NCBI GenBank assembly: GCA_017457225.1
Contig: JAFTHW010000014.1
Location: forward strand, 1-35,155
Origin: Clostridia bacterium
Lineage (GTDB): Bacteria; Bacillota; Clostridia; Christensenellales; Borkfalkiaceae
DNA: 35,155 nucleotides
Direction: 5' to 3'
The position numbers and the translations under genes were made by a program. This document shows, piece by piece, positions 16,492 to 24,293 of this stretch (positions are counted from its first letter, which is position 1; the number at the start of each line of letters is the position of its first letter). Under the pieces are notes generated by a model. It had not been told where the DNA came from and did no database searches. It worked only from the letters and a program-made list of their open reading frames with translations.

Positions 16492-17967
16492 ATGTATCCG
16501 AAACAACAAAGTTTTTTCATCGTCGGATTATCCCGTTCAGGGCGCGCCGCCGCGGAATTTTTATTATCCCGAAACGCGACGGTGTACATATATGACGACG
16601 TAGGAAGTGAAAAAATCGAGCGCACGGCAAAAGAATTGGAGTCCAAAGGCGCGAAACGCACAAAAAAAGAAGAACTTCCCAAAATGACGAATTTATGCGA
16701 CGCGTTGGTGCTCAGTCCCGGTATTCCCGTAGACCATCCGTTGGCGGTAACGTTTAAACGTAGCGGACGCGCCGTAATCGGCGAAACGGAGCTAGCGGCG
16801 CGGTTTATGCGTTGTCCTATTATCGCGGTGACGGGTACGAACGGAAAAACGACGACGGTTTCTATGCTTGCTCAAGTTCTGCAAAAGGGCGGTTTGCAAG
16901 CGCAAGCGTGCGGAAATATCGGAACGCCGATGTTGGAATACGTCACATTGGACGAAAACGCCGTAGCCGTTGCGGAAATTTCCAGCTTTCAGTTAGAAAC
17001 GCTCTATTCGCTTTGCCCGCACGTTTCGGTAGTTCTCAATATTACCGAAGATCATTTGAATAGACATTATACGATGGAAAATTACGTTTTTCTAAAATCC
17101 AAACTCCTTAAAAATGCATCGGAAACGGAATACGCAGTACTCAATTACGACGATTCTACGGTGCGAGGTTTTGCGGAAAAGACCAAGGCAAAAATTTTGT
17201 GGTTTTCCGTCCGGGAACGCGTTGCCGGAGCGTATTATGAAAGCGGAAATTTGTATTTCGGGGAAGAAAAGATTCTATCGGAGTCCGAACTTCCCGTATC
17301 CGGACTTCATTCGGTACAAAACGCGTTGGCTGTGATCGCGGCAGCAAAAATTATGGGGATACGAACGGCGGATATTGCCGAGGCATTGCGCTCGTTTAAA
17401 GGAATCCGTCACCGAATCGAAAACGTGGGAGAAGTGAACGGAGTCACGTACGTGGACGACTCTAAGGGAACGAACGTAGACGCGACAGTCAAAGCGGTGG
17501 AGAGTATGAAAACGCCTACGGTCTTGTTGCTCGGCGGTAAGAACAAGGGCTATGAGTACCGTAGTTTGTTCTCGGTTTTGAAACGTTCCAAAGTAACGCA
17601 CGCGGTTTTATACGGCGAAAACCGATACGAACTGTTGGCGAGCGCGCGGGAAAGCGGATTTGACAGCGTGAGTCTATGCGATCGTTTCCGTTTTGCCGTC
17701 CAAGTGGCGCGTTTGCGGGCAAAAGAAGGAGATACGGTATTGTTGAGTCCTGCCAGCGCGAGCTTTGACGAGTTCTCTGGGTATGAAGAAAGGGGGGATG
17801 CATTTGTCGAGATGGTTCGGGAATTTGCGCAAGCGGCGCAAGTCGAAACAACGGAAAACATCGGAGACTCTTCCGAAATTGATAAAAACGGAGAGTCGGA
17901 CGTTGGCGACGACGGCGGTCACGACCTTCTCGTTGACGGACTCGCAACAGGCGAAGAAACGGAATGA
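16492..17967 (+). CDS. murD: UDP-MurNAc-L-alanine:D-glutamate ligase MurD with acidic C-terminal tail
   Basis: Adds D-glutamate to UDP-MurNAc-L-Ala. The Rossmann-like start FIVGLSRSGRAAA, the ATP motif GTNGKTT (115-121), the central NITEDHLNRH and the C-terminal DDSKGTNVDA and LSPASASFDEF are all as in the family. AAGGAGGAG precedes the ATG. The family normally ends shortly after the segment FVEMVREF. Here about 42 more residues follow (450-491), with about 14 acidic and few basic ones. This tail is encoded by DNA that is also open in the ftsW frame. D-Glu comes from MurI, encoded upstream. Confidence 0.96.
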   Translation: MYPKQQSFFIVGLSRSGRAAAEFLLSRNATVYIYDDVGSEKIERTAKELESKGAKRTKKEELPKMTNLCDALVLSPGIPVDHPLAVTFKRSGRAVIGETELAARFMRCPIIAVTGTNGKTTTVSMLAQVLQKGGLQAQACGNIGTPMLEYVTLDENAVAVAEISSFQLETLYSLCPHVSVVLNITEDHLNRHYTMENYVFLKSKLLKNASETEYAVLNYDDSTVRGFAEKTKAKILWFSVRERVAGAYYESGNLYFGEEKILSESELPVSGLHSVQNALAVIAAAKIMGIRTADIAEALRSFKGIRHRIENVGEVNGVTYVDDSKGTNVDATVKAVESMKTPTVLLLGGKNKGYEYRSLFSVLKRSKVTHAVLYGENRYELLASARESGFDSVSLCDRFRFAVQVARLRAKEGDTVLLSPASASFDEFSGYEERGDAFVEMVREFAQAAQVETTENIGDSSEIDKNGESDVGDDGGHDLLVDGLATGEETE

Positions 17968-19075
17968 AAATCACGGGGATTGGCTAATACTCGTTTTGAC
18001 GGCGGTTTTATCGGGCTTTGGCGTAGTGGCGATTTATTCAGCTAGTCATTACGTTGCGGAAACGCAATATGGGGACGGATTCTATTTCGTGAAGAAACAG
18101 CTTTTGGGGTTTGTTTTGGGTTTGGTGGCAATGTTTATTTGCTGTCGATTGGATTACAGCAAGCTCAAAGGAAAAAAAGTACGTTGGATTTGCTTGATCG
18201 CGCCAATGGTCTTATTGGGATTGGTATTCGTGCCGGGAATAGGAAAGAGTAATTACGGGGCGACGAGATGGATCGGGATCGGAAGCGTTACCATACAGCC
18301 CTCCGAGCTTGCAAAATACGGTTTTGTGGTGTTTGCTTCGGCGTATATGTCCGAGCGAATGGAAGAAATGCGGACGTTTAAAGGCGTGTTGCCCGTGTTG
18401 CTTGCAGGCGGTGGGATTTGCGTACTTATTATTTTGGAGCCGAATATGTCCGTTACGATGTGCGTGGCGCTCCTAATGCTGGCTATGTTGTTTTTAGGCG
18501 GAATGAAATGGAAACATTTTATGATTATTTTCTTGCCGATTTTGCTTGCCGTGCCCGTTTTGATTTTAGCCGAGCCGTATCGCTTATCACGGCTAAGCGC
18601 TTTTCTCGATCCTTGGGAATCTCCGCGCGGCGAAGGGTATCAACTCATTCAATCTCTCTATGCGCTGGGAAACGGCGGTTGGTTCGGTACGGGATTGTTC
18701 CGATCTCGTCAGAAATATCGTTTTTTACCGTTTGCGGAGAGTGACTTCATTCTCTCGATCATCGGCGAGGAGTTGGGTTTTGTAGGAATTTTGGTCTTGT
18801 TTGCGGCTTGTGGGTTGCTTATTTTTCGTGGAATCCGCGTGGCTCGTCAAGCGGACGATTTCTTCTCCTTTTTAATGGCTTCAGGAATCACGCTCGTGTA
18901 CGGAATACAAACGCTCGTGAATGCGCTCGTAGTCAGCGGAAGTATTCCGCCGACGGGCTTGCCGTTGCCTTTGATCAGTTCGGGAAATACGTCGCTCATT
19001 ATTACGATGGCGTCTATGGGAGTCTTGTATTCAATATCCAAAAAGAAAAACAAAAAAGGGAAAAGTCATCGGTAA
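17798..19075 (+). CDS. ftsW: Septal peptidoglycan polymerase FtsW (SEDS family)
   Basis: Polytopic SEDS glycosyltransferase that polymerises lipid II at the septum with the class B PBP. Visible family segments are YGATRWIG, then VTIQPSELAKYG, the region ILEPNMS, IIGEELGFVG, and GLPLPLISSGNTS near the end. The start is uncertain. ATG 17798 follows AAGGGGGG and gives 425 residues with a strongly basic N-terminal extension of about 60 residues overlapping murD by 170 bases. TTG 17903, preceded by GGAGAG, would give a more usual length. ATG 17783 and TTG 17765 are less likely. The function is secure; the N-terminus is not. Confidence 0.93.
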   Translation: MHLSRWFGNLRKRRKSKQRKTSETLPKLIKTESRTLATTAVTTFSLTDSQQAKKRNENHGDWLILVLTAVLSGFGVVAIYSASHYVAETQYGDGFYFVKKQLLGFVLGLVAMFICCRLDYSKLKGKKVRWICLIAPMVLLGLVFVPGIGKSNYGATRWIGIGSVTIQPSELAKYGFVVFASAYMSERMEEMRTFKGVLPVLLAGGGICVLIILEPNMSVTMCVALLMLAMLFLGGMKWKHFMIIFLPILLAVPVLILAEPYRLSRLSAFLDPWESPRGEGYQLIQSLYALGNGGWFGTGLFRSRQKYRFLPFAESDFILSIIGEELGFVGILVLFAACGLLIFRGIRVARQADDFFSFLMASGITLVYGIQTLVNALVVSGSIPPTGLPLPLISSGNTSLIITMASMGVLYSISKKKNKKGKSHR

Positions 19076-19104
19076 AACGGCGGGAACACAACCGCCGTTT
19101 TTTT
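19074..19104 (+). terminator. Terminator overlapping the ftsW stop codon
   Basis: AAAACGGCGG (19074-19083) pairs with CCGCCGTTTT (19092-19101) around an 8-base loop, with T to 19104. The stem begins at the second base of the ftsW stop codon. Confidence 0.88.
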
Positions 19105-19135
19105 CATACAATAAAACATAAGGAGCTTTTTGCGT

Positions 19136-20392
19136 ATGGATAAATATATTATAGACGGCGGGGAAAAATTATACGGCAAATTGCAGGCGCAAAGCGCAAA
19201 AAATACTGTGTTGCCGTTGCTTGCCGCCGCTGTGTTGACCGATGAACAAGTGAAGATCCGAGGAGTGCCGAGTATCAACGACGTAGAGAATATGTTGCTT
19301 ATATTAAGCGAAGTCGGTTGCAAAATCAAGCGAATGAAAGGTTGCGCCGTGATCGACAGTTCCAACGCAGTTTCCCACGAAATCCCCGCAAGGTTGACCA
19401 AGGAACTGCGTTCTTCCGTTTTTATGCTCGGTTCTGTATTGACTAGATTTAGAAGAGCGAGAATTTCTTATCCAGGCGGATGCGATATCGGACTTCGACC
19501 CATTGATCTGCATTTATCGGGATTGAAGAGATTGGGCGTTACGATTGTCGAAGAGAACGGTTATATCGATTGTAGGGCGGATAAATTGGTCGGGGCGGAA
19601 ATACTGCTCGACTGTCCCAGCGTAGGCGCGACGGAAAATATCATTCTCGCCGCTGTAAAAGCGGAGGGGACTACCGTAATCCGCAACGCGGCGAAAGAGC
19701 CGGAGATCGTAGATTTGCAAAATTTCCTCAACGCTATGGGCGCGAACGTAAAGGGCGCAGGCGGAGGAACGGTCGTGATTCAGGGGGTTAAAACCTTGCA
19801 CGGCTTGGAATATACGCCGATCGGCGACAGGATCGAGGCTGGTACTTACCTCGTTGCGGCGGCTTCCTGTGGCGGCGAAATCGAAATAAACGGAGTTCCG
19901 GCAGAGAATATTGCCGCGCTTTTACATAAATTGCGTGAAAACGGTTGCAAAATCTATGCAAAAAATGATAAAATAATATTGTCCAGCGACGGAAAGTTAA
20001 AATCCGTGCATTTGGTAGAAACGAGTCCGTTCCCCGGATTCCCCACCGATCTGCAAGCGCAGTATTCGACGCTATCCTGTACGGCGCGCGGAACGACGCT
20101 CGTCGTAGAGAATTTATTCGAAACTCGGTACAAGTACGCGGGCGAGCTTCGGCGTATGGGCGCGGACATTACGATTCGAGATCGTACGGCGATCATACGG
20201 GGAGTGGAAAAGTTGCACGGAGCGTATTTGACGGCGAGTGATCTTCGAGGAGGCGCAGCTTTGGTGCTTGCGGCGTTAAAAGCGGAGGGGCAGAGTACGG
20301 TTACGGACCTTTCGCACATCGACAGAGGGTATGCGGATTTTGAATGCAAGCTTCGGAAACTCGGCGCTAAGATTCGTCGGGTTAGGATTTAG
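19136..20392 (+). CDS. murA: UDP-N-acetylglucosamine 1-carboxyvinyltransferase
   Basis: First committed step of peptidoglycan synthesis: transfers enolpyruvate from PEP to UDP-GlcNAc. The substrate-binding SAKNTVLP holds Lys22, and the flexible loop YPGGCDIGLRPIDLH carries the catalytic cysteine C116, the target of fosfomycin. An Asp-type resistant loop is not present. I choose ATG 19136 (AAGGAG at 19120-19125) over the TTG at 19130; the product is then 418 residues, as usual. A TACAAT (19107-19112) after the ftsW terminator could be its -10 element, but I see no -35. It occupies the slot where murG is usually found. Confidence 0.97.
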   Translation: MDKYIIDGGEKLYGKLQAQSAKNTVLPLLAAAVLTDEQVKIRGVPSINDVENMLLILSEVGCKIKRMKGCAVIDSSNAVSHEIPARLTKELRSSVFMLGSVLTRFRRARISYPGGCDIGLRPIDLHLSGLKRLGVTIVEENGYIDCRADKLVGAEILLDCPSVGATENIILAAVKAEGTTVIRNAAKEPEIVDLQNFLNAMGANVKGAGGGTVVIQGVKTLHGLEYTPIGDRIEAGTYLVAAASCGGEIEINGVPAENIAALLHKLRENGCKIYAKNDKIILSSDGKLKSVHLVETSPFPGFPTDLQAQYSTLSCTARGTTLVVENLFETRYKYAGELRRMGADITIRDRTAIIRGVEKLHGAYLTASDLRGGAALVLAALKAEGQSTVTDLSHIDRGYADFECKLRKLGAKIRRVRI

Positions 20393-20444
20393 AGCATCGG
20401 TATAAAGCCGACGCAGGGATACAAACTACGAAAGAGGAAATGAA

Positions 20445-21248
20445 ATGCGGAAAAAAATCGTTTTGGTAATTTTATTGACGGCACTAGTCTTTTTATCGAC
20501 GGCGGTGCTTGGCGTGTCTTTCGTGTATCGCGTGGACGGCGTGGTGTTGACGGCGCCCGTCGTATCCGAATCGGCAAAAACGGAAGCGGAAGATTTACAA
20601 AAGCGCTTGCAAACAGCGTACGAGGACGACAGTATGTTTTTTGTTGACAGCGCGAAAGCGGAGAAAATCGTCGCAGAATTTCCCTATTTCCGTCTTACGA
20701 GTTTTAAAAAGGATTATCCAAACGAGATCCGAGTCGTGATTACGGAGGATGCCGAAGTGTACGCAACTCCCGTTTCGGGAACGGAGGGCTATTATTATAT
20801 ATTGAACGCCGATGGAATCGTGCTCGGTACGAGAGATTCGTACGTGAATCGATCTACTTTGGAAAACAACGTACTTTGGACGGGGCTCACGACGTCGGGA
20901 ACGCACGGTCAAACGTTGACGGGCGACGAGTGTATTCCGAGTTTGCTCACGTTTTCCAATCGCGTAATCGAACAGCTTGGAAACGTTTCTCTCAATTTGA
21001 TTTCGGTAGACGTTTTACGACCCGCTAGCGCGGAAACAATCTTTCGTTTGTCTATGATTGAGGGAGTACGGATCTATGTTCGCAATCCTGCCGTATTGAC
21101 GAGTGAGAAAGCCGCTGCGGCAATCGAGAAATATTTACAGCTCGACGACGGACAGCGTTTGAAGGGAATGATTATGGTGGATACGCTTTTGGATAGCGAG
21201 GAAATTATCGTTTCCTACACGCCTGTAGATGCGTTTGCAGGGGTGTAA
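20445..21248 (+). CDS. ftsQ: Cell division protein FtsQ/DivIB
   Basis: Bitopic membrane protein of 267 residues. A short basic N-terminus (MRKK) and one membrane helix (about 5-27) are followed by an extracellular POTRA-like domain. In this domain, SMFFVDSAKAEKIVAEFPYF and the later DYPNEIRVVITEDAEVYA follow the FtsQ pattern of a short helix then a strand ending in V-x-I-x-E. The β domain is weakly conserved, as in the family. FtsQ binds FtsL and regulates FtsW-PBP. AGAGG precedes the ATG at 20445. It lies between murA and ftsA, the standard slot. The assignment rests on architecture and context more than on identity. Confidence 0.85.
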   Translation: MRKKIVLVILLTALVFLSTAVLGVSFVYRVDGVVLTAPVVSESAKTEAEDLQKRLQTAYEDDSMFFVDSAKAEKIVAEFPYFRLTSFKKDYPNEIRVVITEDAEVYATPVSGTEGYYYILNADGIVLGTRDSYVNRSTLENNVLWTGLTTSGTHGQTLTGDECIPSLLTFSNRVIEQLGNVSLNLISVDVLRPASAETIFRLSMIEGVRIYVRNPAVLTSEKAAAAIEKYLQLDDGQRLKGMIMVDTLLDSEEIIVSYTPVDAFAGV

Positions 21249-21275
21249 AAGGCTATATTTGTCATTTGAAACAAG

Positions 21276-21304
21276 AAAACACGCAGATTTGCGTGTTTTT
21301 TTTC
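21276..21304 (+). terminator. Terminator after ftsQ
   Basis: AAAACACGCA (21276-21285) pairs exactly with TGCGTGTTTT (21290-21299), loop GATT, followed by T to 21303. Confidence 0.88.
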
Positions 21305-21312
21305 TCAATCCA

Positions 21313-21341
21313 TTGACATTTTTAATGAAAAAGTGTATAAT
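21313..21341 (+). promoter_or_regulatory. Consensus promoter of ftsA-ftsZ
   Basis: TTGACA (21313-21318), 17 bases, TATAAT (21336-21341), immediately after the ftsQ terminator and about 50 bases upstream of the ftsA start. The spacer ends AAAAAGTG, a single copy of the AAAGTG-type core also seen at the mraZ promoter. Whether MraZ binds here is speculative. Confidence 0.88.
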
Positions 21342-21397
21342 GTATCGTAAGGCAGTCTATTGATTTACAAAAGAGTTTTTACGGAGGGGAAAAAGGA

Positions 21398-22582
21398 ATG
21401 AGAAACGAAAGCGTTGCGGTTTTGGATATACGATCGTATGAAGTTACTTTTTCTCTTGGTGAGAAAGGAGTCAACGATACGTTCGTTTCCTGTGGAAGTT
21501 GCAGTGAACGGTACGAGGGATATTCCACGAAAGGTTTTTTTGACGAGGATTCGTTCCGCCGCGCGGTGATTGCAACGATCACGTCCGTTAGGCAAACCCA
21601 CGAGGGGATCATTAACGAGATCTACGTAGGTGTTCCCGCCGCATTCGTGTCGGTAAAGACGAAAGGACATACGATTTCCTTTACCAAAAAACGTAAAATC
21701 TCTGCGCAGGACGTTGACGCGCTGTTTGACAGCGGCTTGGACGAGCTGATGTCTCCGCAGGAGTGTATCCGTCGTTCCAATATGTATTTCACGTTCGGAG
21801 ACAACCGTAAATATTTTTCGGAAAAGGAGCTGTACGGCGTTCCCACGAATTTATTAAAAGGCGCGCTTTGCTATTATTTTGCAGATGATCAATTTTACGC
21901 AACGGTAACTGCGGTATTGAAAGATTTGGGCGTTTTAGCCGTACATTTTATTCCCTCCACTTTGGCGCAGGCGTTATATCTGCTTCCCGAAAAACGTAGA
22001 GAGGGATATGCGGTATTGTTGGACGTAGGATTTTTAAATACTTCTATTTCCGTTGTATATGGCAACGGGATCGTACACGAGGAAACGTTCGATTGCGGAC
22101 AAGGCACGATTTTGGTGGAGCTTATGGAGGCTTTGGACGTGGACTATGAAACGGCGCAAGATATGCTCGCTTCAGCAAACGTATCGGGTGGAAGTGTTCC
22201 GAAAGATTTATTTTGGACAGACGAGCGAGAGGAGCACTCCTATTCTTTGCAGGGGATCAACGACGTCATCAAACGCGGCTTGGACGTGCTGTGTGAACAC
22301 ATCGAATCCTTCTTCTTAAAATATTATCGAGAAAAAACTTCCGCGCTGTCGGGAAAATCCGTTTGTATCACGGGCGAAGGAGTTGTGGGAATAGGCGGAG
22401 CGACCGAGCATATTTCCAAACGTTTAAATCGTCTGGTGGAGATCGTGTGTCCCGATTTGCCTTACTATGACAAACCGTCCTGTTCTTCCAAAGTAGCGCT
22501 GATGAGTATCGCGCTGTCCGATCGGAAAAAATGTGGACTCTTTTATAGAATTTTTAACACTCTCGGAGGAAAAAAGAAATGA
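21398..22582 (+). CDS. ftsA: Divergent FtsA-like actin-family division protein
   Basis: Would tether FtsZ to the membrane. The actin fold is recognisable: the phosphate-2 motif is LLDVGFLNTSISVV (207-220), the adenosine motif is ITGEGVVGIGG (324-334), and the FtsA-specific 1C region spans about 75-175 (YVGVPAAF, ISAQDVDALF). The amphipathic, basic C-terminus FYRIFNTLGGKKK fits a membrane-targeting helix. However, phosphate loop 1 reads LDIRSYEVTF where FtsA has an LDIGTSKV-type loop. The glycine is replaced by arginine, which may weaken nucleotide binding. Length is 394 residues. It overlaps ftsZ by 4 bases, so the two are co-translated. Confidence 0.82.
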   Translation: MRNESVAVLDIRSYEVTFSLGEKGVNDTFVSCGSCSERYEGYSTKGFFDEDSFRRAVIATITSVRQTHEGIINEIYVGVPAAFVSVKTKGHTISFTKKRKISAQDVDALFDSGLDELMSPQECIRRSNMYFTFGDNRKYFSEKELYGVPTNLLKGALCYYFADDQFYATVTAVLKDLGVLAVHFIPSTLAQALYLLPEKRREGYAVLLDVGFLNTSISVVYGNGIVHEETFDCGQGTILVELMEALDVDYETAQDMLASANVSGGSVPKDLFWTDEREEHSYSLQGINDVIKRGLDVLCEHIESFFLKYYREKTSALSGKSVCITGEGVVGIGGATEHISKRLNRLVEIVCPDLPYYDKPSCSSKVALMSIALSDRKKCGLFYRIFNTLGGKKK

Positions 22583-24009
22583 TGAACAACTACGAAAACG
22601 AAACTTACGGCGGATATGACAACATTCCTGCGGATAACTTGTATGCAACACCATCCGCAAATAATCTTTCCGGCGTGGCGAAAATAAAAGTAATCGGCGT
22701 AGGCGGCGCAGGAAATAACGCCGTGGATAGATTGATCGAATCGGGCTTGAAATGCGCAGAATATATCGTTGTAAATACCGATAATCAGGCGTTGGCGCGC
22801 TCTAAGGCGGTCAATCGTATTCAAATTGGCGTGCAGTTGACGAAAGGGCTCGGCGCGGGCGCGGATCCTGCTGTCGGTAAAGCTGCCGCGGAAGAGAATA
22901 AGGACCGTATCCAAGAAGTGTTGAAAGATACCGACCTTTTGTTTATCGCGGCAGGTATGGGCGGCGGTACGGGTACGGGCGCAGCTCCGATCATTGCGAA
23001 GCTTGCAAAAGATATGAAGATTTTGACCGTAGCGGTCGTTACGCTTCCGTTTACTTTTGAAGCGAAGCGCAGAATGGACAATGCTTTGATCGGTATTGAA
23101 GAATTGAAAAAATCGGTAGATTCCATCATCACGATTCCGAACGATAAGATCCGCCAAGTAGTTCCGAAAGGAACGTCGTTCCCCGACGCGTTGAAAGTAG
23201 CGGACGAGGTATTGCGTCAAGGGATTCGCGGCATCGCGGAGCTGATTGTAAAACCTTCGCTCATTAACCTCGACTTTGCGGATGTGAAAACGACGCTCAA
23301 AGGTCGTGGACTGGCGCATATGGGTATCGGTGTGGCGAAAGGCGAAAAGCGTATTTCCGACGCAGTTCGCTGCGCTGTATGCAGTCCTTTGCTCAACACG
23401 ACGATCGAGGGCGCAAGCTCGGTAATCTTGAACGTAATTGGCGGAAAAGATCTTTCCTTGGACGAAGTCGTTATGGCGGCTGATCTTGTCAAAGGAGTCA
23501 TTGACTATTCCGCAAACGTGATTTTCGGCGCTTGCATCGACGAGGGAATGTCGGACGAAGTGGAAGTCGTGATTATCGCAACGGGATTCAACAACGCGCA
23601 GAATGGGATTTCTGCGGAAGCGCAGGAGTCTGTGATTAGAAGAGCGTCCTTACTCTCGCAAAAAATCGATTTTGCCTATAACGATCAGGCAAACGCAACT
23701 CCCGATCCCTACGCGTATCCTCAATATCCCGAAGCGAACGCTCCGTATGCAAATCCTGCATTCGGAACACAAAATTATAACGCGTATGCGCAACCCGCGC
23801 AGAGCGGATTTCAGCCTGTCTACAACACGCAACCGATGCAACCGATGCAATCCGTTCAACCGATGCAACCCGTTCAAGAAACGGTCGGTTTTGAGCCCGA
23901 CGATCCAATTCCCGAAACTCCCGAAACAGCGGCGCAAGAACAACCGGATAGAAAACATCGTCCCAGATTCGTGGATTTCTTTATTAAAAAGAATGCGGAC
24001 AAAAAATAA
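22579..24009 (+). CDS. ftsZ: Cell division protein FtsZ with extended linker
   Basis: Tubulin-like GTPase forming the Z-ring. The nucleotide region starts IKVIGVGGAGNNAVDR (36-51). The tubulin signature GGGTGTG is at 128-134, and the T7 loop with catalytic acids is NLDFAD (near 233-238). The first 30 residues (tyrosine- and asparagine-rich) are longer than usual. After the core, a linker of about 100 residues rich in P, Q, N, A and Y contains the short repeat QPMQPMQSVQPMQPVQ. It is followed by a conserved C-terminal peptide RFVDFFIKK and a basic tail. GGAGG (22565-22569) precedes the start. It overlaps ftsA by 4 bases. Confidence 0.98.
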   Translation: MMNNYENETYGGYDNIPADNLYATPSANNLSGVAKIKVIGVGGAGNNAVDRLIESGLKCAEYIVVNTDNQALARSKAVNRIQIGVQLTKGLGAGADPAVGKAAAEENKDRIQEVLKDTDLLFIAAGMGGGTGTGAAPIIAKLAKDMKILTVAVVTLPFTFEAKRRMDNALIGIEELKKSVDSIITIPNDKIRQVVPKGTSFPDALKVADEVLRQGIRGIAELIVKPSLINLDFADVKTTLKGRGLAHMGIGVAKGEKRISDAVRCAVCSPLLNTTIEGASSVILNVIGGKDLSLDEVVMAADLVKGVIDYSANVIFGACIDEGMSDEVEVVIIATGFNNAQNGISAEAQESVIRRASLLSQKIDFAYNDQANATPDPYAYPQYPEANAPYANPAFGTQNYNAYAQPAQSGFQPVYNTQPMQPMQSVQPMQPVQETVGFEPDDPIPETPETAAQEQPDRKHRPRFVDFFIKKNADKK

Positions 24010-24015
24010 TACAAC

Positions 24016-24053
24016 AAACAAAAGAGCGAACCGATCGGTTCGCTCTTTTGTTT
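24016..24053. terminator. Perfect 38-base palindromic terminator after ftsZ
   Basis: Bases 24016-24034 are the exact reverse complement of 24035-24053, centred on GATC, with A-rich left and T-rich right ends. It can terminate in both directions. A second hairpin, GCATTTGC (24065-24072) with GCAAATGC (24078-24085), follows. The remaining AT-rich gap to 24293 has no reading frame, only a repeated ATCGATAAT (24132-24140 and 24164-24172) and weak -10-like sites. Confidence 0.85.
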
Positions 24054-24282
24054 ACAGGGAAAGAGCATTTGCATTGCGCAAATGCCCTTTCGAGGAAGAA
24101 TAAATCAGATATGAGGATAAGCAATTCAATATATCGATAATATTCATTAAAATATATGATACAATCGATAATTTAAATCATTATATCATTTTTTGTTGAA
24201 AAATGCAACTATATCAGCAAAATTTCTTTCTGTAAAGTTATAAATATTTTTAATAGCAGGAATAAATTTTATTTATAACGAA

Positions 24283-24288
24283 TACAAT
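24283..24288 (+). promoter_or_regulatory. Possible -10 element directly before murC
   Basis: TACAAT ends six bases before the murC ATG. If used, the mRNA would start at or next to the start codon (leaderless). No convincing -35 is seen. An alternative extended -10, TGATACAAT, lies at 24157-24165 and would give a leader of about 120 bases. Confidence 0.3.
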
Positions 24289-24293
24289 AGCGT

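Noticed and set aside
22543-23319. Long antisense reading frame (258 codons) opposite ftsZ
   Set aside because: It lies entirely against a highly conserved gene, has an implausible R/F/N-rich composition and no ribosome binding site; it is a mirror of ftsZ codon use.
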